This document shows, piece after piece, positions 33,472-44,640 of a stretch of 64,000 nt of DNA (positions within the stretch are counted from its first letter, which is position 1; each line of letters starts with the position of its first letter). A program made the translations under genes and the position numbers. Below the pieces are notes generated by a model. That model was not told the origin of the DNA and did not search any database. It saw only the letters and a list, made by a program, of their open reading frames with translations. Source of the stretch: Zonotrichia leucophrys gambelii (taxonomy: Eukaryota > Chordata > Aves > Passeriformes > Passerellidae); assembly GCF_028769735.1 (NCBI RefSeq), contig NC_088169.1, positions 40,524,729-40,588,728 of the forward strand, read 5' to 3'.

Positions 33472-34180
33472 AAGCTGTACTCAAGGAGTGTCTGTAAATC
33501 ATGGAATCATGGAAATCCCACTCACTCTCCTGCAGTCAGAGGAACCAGGGTATCAGTAATAACATACTGGATTACATGTACAATGGGAGACATTAAGCAA
33601 AACTGTTCTAACCTAAAGTGCAGCCTCTCTAGGGAAGCAACAGGAAAATATTAGTCTCTCTCTTGTACTGAATATGGTATCCTGAAGAATCTCCAGGAGA
33701 AGTTGCACTCTTAATGTACCTCAATCTTAATTATTATAGCATTATAATCTTGAAATTTGACTTGGAACTATTTGACACTTTGAAAAGATGTATTTTTATA
33801 CTGTATTTCAATTTTATATCGTGAAGGAAACAAGACTTGTCAAGGAACAGCAATTGGAGCCAAGCTCTCTGTATGATCTCTCTAGCATCACTGTTACTTG
33901 AAGACAGCAGGTCACACGTGCCTTAAATTCTTTTGTACTTCCTTGTAGATAATGGGAGCAAAGCTCTGGCAGTGATCAGATTTAAAATGTTGTCTGTGTT
34001 CCAAGTGGCAGGAACTTGGATGTGCACTGTAACATAATGCTTTATCTGCCTGTTAACTACCCATTTAACTCCTGTTATGTCTTTGGTTAATATTAGAAGT
34101 GCCCACTCAGGTGAAATGATAACAGCAAATGACCTTTGGAACAAGCAAGAGCAATAAAACTTACATAATAACAAAATAAG
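33472..34180 (+). other. SLC15A1: SLC15A1 3' UTR
   Basis: About 0.7 kb from the stop codon to just past the AATAAA at 34153. AT-rich, no open reading frame of note. The exact cleavage site cannot be set from sequence. Another AATAAA at 34987 could serve a longer transcript. Confidence 0.65.
34153..34158 (+). terminator. SLC15A1: SLC15A1 polyadenylation signal AATAAA
   Basis: Canonical hexamer in the context GAGCAATAAAACTTAC, 680 nt after the stop, a plausible distance for the main cleavage site about 15-25 nt further on. Confidence 0.65.
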
Positions 34181-34199
34181 GAAGTGTTTTAAGAACATG

Positions 34200-36515
34200 G
34201 CTTACAGTTGCATGGTAACAAAACTCCATACCGCCTCTGTGGTGCCTTTATCTACACACTCCATCACTTAAAGCTAACGGCTCAGGGCTGGTCTATATAT
34301 CATAACACCAAATTTCTGCTAGGGGAGATGAAATTTTGCTGCTTAACAGGACCTGCTCCTGTAGTCCTGAGCTCCATGTTATGGAGTGCCAGGGGTCTGC
34401 GTGTTGTTTTGGTAATTCTTGTTCTTTAGGGTCTACATCTTACACTTTTCCAGCAGCTGGGACTCACTGGCCCCTCCAGTTGCCTGGCCAGACTGTCAGC
34501 TGCTTTCACACCTGTCTTCCAATACTCTCATCCTATTTTACAGCAATTCCATTTTGGTATTTGCAAGTGATGACACAGACATCCATATTCAAGCCATGAG
34601 TGTTCTGCTCACACTGCAGCTCCATGGGCCACTGCAGCTGCTGGCACCTGGGCCTCCATGTGCCCTGGGAATAGAGTCGCTCACCCACAAAGACAGTTTC
34701 AAATGGAGTTGGAAAAGGCAAGTCCAAGGCCCTCTTTGCTTGTGTTAGAGATAGTCCTGTTACCCCAGAGGCAGTAATCCCCTCTTGGTCTCTCAGGTCA
34801 TCTGGGGAGAGCCTTCCCCATGGATTTGTGATACTGCATGTCCCCCAGCCAATGGAACTGAGGGTCTCCTGTAACAGCCACAGGAGCTGTTGGCTCCCTG
34901 CCATCCTCTGAGGACTTAAGGGAATTTTATACCAGCTTTATTTTTGGCAGACTAGGCAGCTTTTCCTCTGCCTGCAAGTTAAGCAAAATAAATTATCTCT
35001 TAACTGTATCCAGTTGAGAAGCATCTTTTGCCTACTACTCTATCCATGTCAGGTAAAATGTCTATCATTTCAACTCCCTTTTTTTCCACTTAGAAATATA
35101 CGTCATGTGTCTCGTTTTTATACCATAAAAGCTAAAACCATAAGCTTTTGTATTTTAGTACTTTAGTAAACCCACTAAGTTGTCTACAACATGATGGATA
35201 TGGTTTATGTTTAGAAAGCCAGTAATTCTGTAAAATTATATAGGGAACCTTTCTGATGAGGTGAAATTTACCTCTACGGTAGAATGGAGACAGCTGTGTG
35301 TGACAAGATTTTAATCTCATTTTTAACAGGGATTTAAGTAATTAAAGTTAAAATATCCCTGTGCCTAGCCAGGTAGTTCCTCTCAGCATAGCAGTGACTG
35401 TGTTTAGAATTTGTGTGTGGGGAATCGGTCTTTGGGCTGAGACTGAGTGTTTTCAGTTTCTTAGTTTAAGCATTAGAGAGGTACAGTTAACCTCTAAATA
35501 TGATAGTGTTTAGACAGCAGCACACTATACTAGATTATGAGACTTACTCAGAGGCACTTTTGCATGTAATTTTCTGTTACAGAGAAAGTGCCCTGAAATG
35601 AATCAAATTAACAGCTGATAATTGTAAACTAACAATATGCAAAAGTAGTGAATTATGAGACCCTGCTCTAGCAATCCAATCTGCACTCATGCATGGCCAG
35701 GCAGATATAGGAATGTGTATGTCTGTATGCTTAGTAATATATCAAATATACTGTAAAACTTCTATGTTTTTTCCATATGACCTTTAGCTCAGCTTAATGA
35801 CACTTGGCTTAAAATAGTTCAATGTCATATTCTCTGAACCACATGAATCCATCCTCTGCCATTTGCTGTTCTTAAAAAATGGCTTATTAGCAGCATAATC
35901 TTTGGACAAACTTATCTGTAGTTATAAAAAATGTCTATACAAAGTTGTTTGGTTTCTTAAAATTTCCTGGAAGAAATTGCAAGCCACCAATACATACTCT
36001 ACACCTTTTTTTTCCCCCTTTCTTTCACAGCTTGATGCAGTACTTTAGCATAATATTCATTGACCATTGTCGTAATAAAACAACTGAGTCTTGCCTTAAA
36101 ATGTCAAAGGGAGACAAATTAGCCAAGGGGAAGTAACAAGTAAAATCATCCTCCTCCACCAGGAGGAGGCTCAGGAAAATCAAAGATGCCCCATTTTCCC
36201 CTATTTCAATCAATGCTGTTCTTCTTACAGACTCCACTGCAGGACAGAATTTTGTGTCATTTAGCACAGCACAAGGGTAACATGAGAGCTGTAATTCAGT
36301 GGCTTTTCTAATGTGGCTGTTAAATGTTATCCCTTTCCTATGCTCTTTCCTAGTCCTGAGTCCAAGCTCTGCATAAACCACATTAACCCCAGAGGTGGGC
36401 TTTAGTCCACATTCCAGGGAGTGTAACAGCTGCTCTGACTGTATAGGAGGGAGAGGACTGGAAGATGAGCAAAACAGGACTTGTGCTTTTCAGAGAGTAG
36501 CTCTGTGTTTACATA
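34200..36515. other. Intergenic, nothing recognised
   Basis: Non-coding sequence downstream of SLC15A1. The frames at 34208-34904 overlap on both strands and match nothing I know. Confidence 0.55.
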
Positions 36516-36519
36516 AATG

Positions 36520-38180
36520 ACAGAATCATTAAGGTTGGAAAAGACCTGCAAGATCATCATGTCCAACCTTAGATCTAACACCACCCTGCCCACTGAACCA
36601 TTCTGTGAAGTGCCACATTCAACCATTTTTGAATGCTTCCAGAGATGGTGACTCCACCACCTCCCTGGTGGCAGGGCACCCATTCTAATGCTTAACCACT
36701 CTTTCAGTGATGGAATTTCTCCTCACATCCACTCTCAACCTCCTCTGGCCCAGCCTGAGGTTGTTTCCTCTCATCCTTTGCCTGGGAGAACAGACTGATC
36801 CCCACATGGCTACACACTCTCCTTTCAGGCAGTTGTAGAGAGGGACCAGGTCTCCCCTGAGCCTCCTTTTCTCCAGGCTAAACACCCCAGGCCCTTCAGC
36901 TGTTCCTCACAGGAATTGTGCTCCAGACCCTTCCCCAGTTCCACTGCCCTTCTCTGGACTTGCTCCATCACTTCAATGTCCTTCCTGTAATGTGGGACCC
37001 AGAACTGAGCACACTTGAGCTGTGGCCTCCCCAGTGCTGATGCAGGAGGGCAATCACTGCTTTGGTCCTGCTGGCCACGCTACTGCTGATGCAATAAGCA
37101 ACGAGCCAGGATGCCACTGGTCCTCTTGGCCACCTGGGCTCACTGCTGGCTCATGTTCAGCTGGCTGTTGACCAGCACTCTGAGGTCCTTTTGTGCTGGC
37201 AAGTTTTCCAGCCTCTTGTCCCCCCCAGCCGGTAGCACTACAGGTGCTTGTGACTCAAGGGCAGGACCTGGCACTTGGTCTTTTTGAACCTCATACCACT
37301 GGCTACTGCCCATGGATCCCTGCTATCCAGATCCCTCTGCAGAGCCTTCCTACCCTACAGCAGATCAAGACTCCCATCCAGCTTGGTGTCCTCTGCAAAC
37401 TGACTGAGGGAGAATTTGATCCCCTTGTCCAGGTCATCAATAAAGATATTAAACAGACTGTTCCCTGTACACTGGAGGTGACTCCCTCCACTACCACTCC
37501 TGACAGTTGCAGAGTGCACCTGTCCAAGCTGTGAGCTCCCAGCTTTTCCAGCAGAAGTTTGTGGGAGACAGTGACAGAGGCTGTCACTAAGATATTTTCT
37601 GAAAAATCCCTTCGCCAGGATTTCTTCTCCTTGAGAAGCTTCAGCTTCTCCCAGTTTTGCTGCTTTGGAATGTGATTTGGAGCATGTGAATTGTTTTAAT
37701 TTAATGACCAATCATGGTCCAGCTGTGTCGAGGCTCTGAGGAGTCACGGGTTTTTCTTTATCATTCTGATGTATTCTTTCTCTTTCTTTAGTATAGTTTT
37801 AGTATAGCATTCTTTTAATATAATATCATAAAATAATAAATCAGCCTTCTGAGAACATAGAGTCAAATTCTCATCTCTCACCTCATCCTGAGACCCTCAC
37901 AAACACCACAAGAGGCTTTACTGAATTCTAGGTAGACAGCACCCCCAGCCTTTCCCTCATCCACTGGGTGAATCACCTTGTCATAGAAGGAAAGCAGGTT
38001 GGTCAAGCTGGACCTGCCTTTCCTAAACCTCTGCTGACTGGGCCTGATCCCCTGCACGTGCTATGTGATCACACTCGAGATAATCTGTTCCATAACCTTC
38101 CTTAAGCACTGAGGTCAGGCTGACAGGCTGCTGGAATCCTCCTTCCGAGCCTTCCTGCAGATGGGTGCCAAACTGGCTAG
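36520..38180 (-). mobile_element. CR1 LINE, inverted, with reverse-transcriptase relics, split by an LTR
   Basis: The + strand is the complement of a CR1 3' half of about 1.3 kb (excluding the LTR at 37582-37910). 36520-36900 is the 3' region (CAGAATCATTAAGGTTGG; CTCCTTTTCTCCAGGCTAA). 37300-37580, translated on the - strand, shows reverse-transcriptase motifs: [28 protein letters not shown], and FAEDTKL where an active enzyme has FADD. 37917-38170 continues the palm region (complement of TTGTCATAGAAGGAAAGCAG...). Frameshifts and the changed catalytic Asp mean it is dead. It is 5'-truncated near 38180. Confidence 0.88.
37582..37910 (+). mobile_element. Solo ERV LTR nested in CR1, 6-bp target duplication
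   Basis: A 329-bp element beginning TGTCACTAAG and ending AAACACCACA is flanked by exact AGAGGC copies at 37576-37581 and 37911-37916. It has a sense AATAAA at 37835-37840 within AT-rich sequence, as in an R region. TG...CA ends plus a 6-bp duplication fit class II ERV integration. Its second half resembles the intron 21 LTR (TTTAGTATAGTTT, AATAAATCA, ATTCTC...TCTCTCACC), so the two are probably related families. No internal genes remain. Confidence 0.85.
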
Positions 38181-41100
38181 CCAGCAACTACTTCCTAATT
38201 ATTGCAGATGCTAATCAGACAGGTTTGCTTTTGCTGGCAGATGTACTGGGATGAAAAAGCTGGTTTTCCTTTCAATGCCAAAATGGTCATAAGACCTCCT
38301 GAACACTCTGAAGGAGAACATCTGCAGTGAAAGCATCTCTGTCTCTGTAACTCTATTGCTGTATTTTGGGGGTGAGGGGAGTTAACATTCAAAACTGTGG
38401 AAGATGCATAACTAAATAAAATAATGAATAAAAAGCATCCAAGGGCTAAGCACGAAATATTGAGGCACTGTGACATCACTGATTCTCAACCTGCTCTTGC
38501 AACCCCTCATTTGACCTGCTGCTGCTCTAGTGGCAAATAAAACTCTCATGAGATTAAGATGAAATTTCAGCTGTCTGCTCATGTGAAATTGTTTTTATCC
38601 TCCTCCTGTGAGATTTAGAGGACTGCAATGTATCTTCCTGTCTGAACTTCTTTCCATCTTAGCCCATAAAGGGCTTTTAAAAAAATTTTAAGTGCTTTCC
38701 CAGCTGGGAAAAAAAAATTATTTAAGCCTCACAAATTTAAAATCAATCAGTCAATCAATCAATGCTCCCAGAGCCATACCATCCTTCCTTGGTAGTGAAA
38801 ATTTGAAATGTTTTCTACTTAGGTGAGAGTTCTATTTCCTAAAGGTCTTATTGTACAAAGAAATATTTCAAGTAAAAGGTTAATTCAATTTTTTCAGCTC
38901 CTTCAGGCTGGTACTTTAGTTCAACAGATTGCCTGAGGCCATTTCTGTAACCACCTAAGTGAATTCATGATATTGAAGGCATTTTTACTGAAATCTGATC
39001 CCAAACATGGGAGGGTAGGAGTTGAACACTGCTACACAAGTGTGCTCGAGTTAGAGCTGTGGATGTCCCAGGGTGGCAGGGCCTGGCTGAGCGCTGAAAC
39101 TGGAGGGAGAGATTTTGTTTAAGAAACTGAGCATGGAAATTGGGAAGGGTGGGAAGAGAACCTCCAGATTCTCCACATCTTCACCTTCTGTCTTGCAGAG
39201 AGCAGGAATATGAGACTAATGGTCATTATTCTCTGTTGTAGCAAAGCAAGGTGTTACTGCCACAGATCATCTCCTCCCTCTGTTTTGGACCAGGCTATGG
39301 TCACTCACCAACACAATGAGACAGAGTAGAGATCCATTCTGAATTAGGTGAAGTGTCTAGGAGAGGTGAAAAGTCTGTGAGGCCAAAGCTGAAGGAAAAA
39401 CTGCTGGGCAGAGACAGTGAGCAGACAGAAAAAAAAAACAAAAACAGAAATGACCACAAGGTCGATTTGCCCCTGACCTAGGAATTACTTTGATAAAGAA
39501 GAACTGGCGATAAATGTCACGCGGAATGAATATGTATGAACCTATTGTGAGTTATGGAAACCCAGGCTGGGGTTTAGCATCTTTTGGTTGGCTGGTTTTC
39601 GTTTTTAGGTGTTTATTTCATGCAGTCATTGCAAGTGTGACTTGTGATTTCCCCACTACAGCCTCAGAGCAGATGGCAGCTCCAGCACCCACAGCACACA
39701 AGTGATGAACTCAGCTCTCTCCCTGACTTGCTGCCACCCCTGTGCAGGGGGCAGACCCAGGATGCTGTTCTGTGCCAGCTGTTTCCAGCTCAGGCAGCTT
39801 GGCAGAACCAGGAGGAATTAGAGAAGCCCAGAGCCATTTCCCATCTGCCTTGAGGCAGCTTGTTTAACAGGAAGGATTTATTTGCTTTTCCCAGATTGGG
39901 CTTGTTGCAGTGAAATGCCAGTCTGTGAGTACAGACTCCAGGTAACATTGCTAGATATGAAATACACGACACTTCCCTACCTTTATTTAACCTTTCTTTG
40001 TTTGCCAATTCTGAGGCCCCCTGCTCAGGCAAAGCTTCCCTAAGCGCAGCCCGGGGTCCCTCACCAGAAACTCAATTTCCACCAGCAGGTGGCAGAAAAA
40101 TACTCTACAGTGGCAGGGAATGGGTTCGGAGAAGCACACCCAGAACAACCCCCTACAACGTTAACTTAATCGCCCTTCGCTCGCAGGTATCACAAGCTTC
40201 AGATTACCCTATGAAAATACCTAGATCACTATTGTATCATATGAGACATATAGATCAGTATTGCTTTTGAAGACCACAGAACTGCTGTGTACTAGGAAAA
40301 ATTATATTTGGGTGGATTTTAGCAAGAGAGAGTCTCTGGCAGTATTGGTGGAAATTGCCTCTCTTATAAACTTTAAAAAACTTATTAAAATTGCCAAAAT
40401 ACCACGTGGTATTATAAAAAAGATACTTTGATGTTGAAGAATAATAAAGAACAAGAATAAAGCTGATTGTGCTGCAGCACCCAACACTCTTACCCCAAAA
40501 GATGATAAAATCACTGGCTACAGCTTCATGTGGTGCTTAATCCAATTTAACTGCAAGACTTAAACCCCAGGCATGAAACTCTGCCCTAAGAAACAAAGAC
40601 ACAAGAAAGTTGAGGGGGCTTTTTGTAACTGAGCAAAATGTCAGTCAGACAGAGCAATATTGCCTTCTGTGGGCACAGCAGACTAATCCCCAGAAAAAAA
40701 CAGCCCCAGAAAAAACAGCACCATGTTAAACAGAGGAATGTGTAGACACTTCAGCGTTAAGTGGATACAAATTTGGGCTGAATTGGGCTGCATTTGGTTC
40801 TGACACAGTGAGTATGCACTGATTTCAGAATCCTGCCTCCTGGGTGGCTTCCCAGATTGTTAATCTGTTGTACAACTACTTAACCCACCCTGTTGTTAAC
40901 AAAAATCCATAATCACTGCATTTGATAGGGGCCCCAGCTCTCCAAGATGTCTCTTGGTGAGGCCATGCCAGCTAGACACTGTCCATTAAGGGAGTTTGTT
41001 GGAAGGGCAGCTCATTCTTGCATGACATTCAGTTTTAGACATCTCCTAAGCCCTGCACTTTTCATCCTGGCATTTGTCAAGTGTGTAGAGATGCAGGTTT

Positions 41101-42258
41101 TAGAGCTATCCTTCAAACTTTAGAGTTAAACCTGGACATGCTAAGAAAAGAGCTTTGGGTATAATCCTTGAGAGGACAACAAGGAACATCCATAGCTTGT
41201 GGGGCTATAGCTGCTGCTGCTGTAAGGGTTGAGAGAATTGTAATCAGCACTGGATGGACCCTCAGGCAACTGGACCTGGGGAGGTTGTCAAAGCAGATGG
41301 GAATTGCAGTGAATTGTGACTTGGATGGGAGAGCTCTGGGAGGCAGGACTGCTCAGAGGAGCTTTACATTACCCAAGCATCACATACTTTAAATAATTTG
41401 GGACTTTAAATAATTTTGGGCATTTGAGATGCTCAGTGGCAAAGGTTTGGGATGGAAGGAGTTAGGAAAGTCACTGATGGCAGCTCCTCAGGCACTTCTA
41501 ACCAGATCTCCAGACTGGGCCAAGGACCTGTGTAAGTATTGTTGGGGCTGCTCCTTCCTGCTCTGTCCTCTACTTTGTCTGCCCCATGGAAAGCAGAGAA
41601 AACTTCAGCTTAGGATCTCTGTAGGGGAGAGGTGTTGTTTCCAGATCAAATTAAGTCAACATGAAATGATGCCAGTGTTGAAGAAAGATGTGGTTGTTGG
41701 AAAGGACAGTCTTTGAGCAGTTAAACACCCTAATGATGCTGCACCCTCATCTTCACATGGACTTCTTGGGAAGCCTGGAATATAATCTTGAAGCTGAACT
41801 GAAATGCTTTAAAAATAATCTCTAAAGAAGTTGGTTGAACACTCGAGTCATTAAATATAAACCCTTCATGTGTATAAAAATCACAGGGATGCATCTTTTG
41901 AAAGTGCTTCTGTGGTTAACAGAACATAAAAGCTAAGTGATCTTGTGTTTCTGCTGGAAGAATCATGTGAAGACACATGGTAAAACCTTGAACTATAGTG
42001 AGGCACAGTTTAGAAATTTTTATTTTACTTTCATAAGTACAAGTAACTGCAAGCATAGGGCCATATTAAATTCTTTGAGAAAACTGCTCATGGAAATAAG
42101 TCAGTGACAATAGTGTCAACCAATATGCATGTAAAAAGAAGGATATGCCATGGGCCGAGAAGCCTTTGTACTACCTACAAATATCAAAAATCATGGGTTC
42201 CAGTGAAACTGATGAGAATCTTTGCACTGATATCAGTGGACAAAACCACATCACCTTG
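38181..42258. other. Intergenic, nothing recognised apart from a small AATC repeat
   Basis: A 4-kb non-coding stretch. A short AATC/ATCA microsatellite of about six units lies at 38741-38763 with one variant base. No exon-like open frame with splice sites was recognised. Confidence 0.55.

Positions 42259-42326
<68 letters not shown>
42259..42326 (+). repeat. (GATA)17 microsatellite
   Basis: Seventeen perfect tandem GATA units, 68 bp, uninterrupted. On the - strand it opens a chance frame of repeating Tyr-Leu-Ser-Ile, which is not a gene. It is long enough to be length-polymorphic. Confidence 0.98.
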
Positions 42327-42328
<2 letters not shown>

Positions 42329-44350
42329 GGTCTACAATACCTGATCCACAGTACCTGTGAGTTGGTACTGAAGAGTTTCTCAAGGGAATGGTAGGGAAAG
42401 TCATGAATCGCACCTTGGAGAGTTGGAGAAGAAGGTGCACTTTGGGGCAGGATATATTCCAGGTCCAAGATGCAGAATGAGCAGAACTGTGAGTAAATAT
42501 CTGACAAAATTGCAGTATTCAGATAAGAAACTAGAACCTCATCCAGTAAGAACACACTGTCAAGGTGAGTTCTGCACACTGAGTGTAGCAGAAATGTGCA
42601 TTTAACCCAAGTAAGTCTGTAGGCAAAATGTCTAGAAGAGTCATCTCTGTATTTCTTCATGATGGTAATTCTTGGTAGTGGTTTCAAGGGCTTATATGTG
42701 TTTTTCTCACTTAAGCTTCAACAGAAAAAGATGCAGATTTGTGGCCTTCTGCAGCTGTGATGCTGAGGCAAATCCTTCTGCTGTCAGGAGACAGTGGGAT
42801 GGGCAGACTGTGCAGCTTTGCTACTACACTGAAGTGTAAAGAGAAGCCTACCATAGCTCACTCTGTAAATTTGCTTCTGTGCAGGGAAGAATAGTGGTGC
42901 TGATGTGGAATAGCAAGATCTGCTCTTGTTTGCAATAAAAGCATCAGGTACCCACTGCCTCAGCTGGCAGAAGAGATATACTCAGTCCAAAATCCCCAGG
43001 AAGCCTGCTCTCATAAAAAAGATAGGAAGAAAACTGAGCTGGCAGCTGCAGATGTCAAGGGAGCGCAAGGCTCTGGGATCTTGCCAAAGGTCTAGGGCAA
43101 GTGGGAGGTTGCAGCTGCTTTTGTGAATGAGAGGAGGTCTGCAGGAGGAGGTGGAAGATGGCTGGATCATGTCAGAGCATTGTGGGCATAACAGGAACTT
43201 GCTGGGTAATTACTTTTAGAAGGCTAAATGGAAAGGGAATGATGGGCAGAGGAGGAAGGGACACACACAGGAGCTGCATTTTTGTGGGGCACAGTTACAA
43301 ACTGTAGCTGTCTCCCACACATACCTAGGGGGGATTATGGCAGGTTCAAGTGCTAGAAGATAGCTCATGGCCTAATAAAAACCTTCCCAAAATAACAAGC
43401 TTACTTTTTTTGAGGATATCTGATTTCTGGCTTTTCCTTTTTGGGTGTTAAATTTTGGGCCATGAAGGCTGCAGGCTGAGGGTGTCTGCCTAGCGAAGAG
43501 GTTTATTGTCCACCAAGTCATTCCTCCACTGCTACCTTCTGTACATTCTCTGTGAAGACTGACTGCTATGAATACACAGCTCTGGGCTTAAACCACAGGC
43601 AGGAGCACTCATTCCTGCAAGCTGAGAAGGTGGCTTTTGTGGTATGAGAGGGCTGGAGCCACCATCCCACTCCATAGAGGACATCCTGGATGGAGTTTCA
43701 CCTCCTAGCTCATCTGAGCTAACTGTGGGCTAGCAGAGCATGGGAGGTGCTGGCCTCCCTCCCTCCAGATGGTATTCCTGCTGTGTGACATCCAGAGACT
43801 GCTGCCACAGGACACTAATCCAGCAGGATGTGGATGCATTTCCCGTGGGATCAGTGAACTGATCCAAATCACCAAGCAGGCATGTGATTGCTAATGCAAG
43901 GACTGGAGCCAGGGCTGGGAGAAAGGAAGAGTGGGATCAGCACTTTGGCAGCAGACTGCAGTTTAGTTGGATTAAACACAGCACAAAGCTGTACTCTGAA
44001 AAACTCATCACATCATGGTGATTTTCATTTGGTAACTGCACCCCAGAGTGACAACTGGTACTTGCAGGAATCAATATGTTTATTTATTCAACAGATGAAT
44101 ACAATACACTTCTGTCAACACAAGATTTTACAGGTAACAGCTGGTATATAATGAAATTAATGAAGAGTAAAAAATGAGATAATCCTTGAATTAAAATAGT
44201 GAAGTAGTGCAGTCAGTTTTAAGACTGCTACTTATCAGTTATCAATGAGATACAGTGCAACTTCTTCTACTGGGACAATTGCAGCCTGCAAGCAAACATC
44301 TCAGGTTTGTGATGCCATGGACTGTCTAAGGCATGTGTCTCAGGATGCTT
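42327..44350. other. Intergenic, nothing recognised
   Basis: Non-coding DNA with scattered chance frames. No repeat family or gene was identified by eye. Confidence 0.5.
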
Positions 44351-44640
44351 ACAGAATCACAGAATAGTTTGGGCTGGAAGGGACCCTTAAAGGTCATCTA
44401 GTCCAACCCCCCAGCTGGGGACAGGAACATCTTCTAATAGTCCAGGATGCTCAGAGCCCAGTCCAATCAGACCTTTAATGTTTGCAGGGATGTTGCATCC
44501 ATCTGCCACCTCTCTGGGCAACCTGTTCCAGTGTTTTATCACCCTCCTTGTAAAAAACTTCTTCCTTCTATCTAATCTAAATTGACTCTATTTTAGTTTA
44601 GAACCATTAAAGGTCACCCTTAATGGATCCATTTAGTCCA
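44351..44640 (-). mobile_element. CR1 LINE 3' fragment, inverted
   Basis: Starts ACAGAATCACAGAATAGTTT and continues GGCTGGAAGGGACCC, GGTCATCTAGTCCAACCCCC, CTCTCTGGGCAACCTGTTCC and CTTCTTCCTTCTATCTAATC, the standard order of the avian CR1 3' end read in complement. 5'-truncated at about 44640 and relatively well preserved. Confidence 0.92.

Noticed and set aside
37193..37711. Open frames of 94-118 residues on both strands
   Set aside because: They are pieces of the dead CR1 reverse transcriptase and its complement, not host genes.
42171..42687. Minus-strand open frames with repeated YLSI
   Set aside because: Translation of the GATA microsatellite, not a gene.
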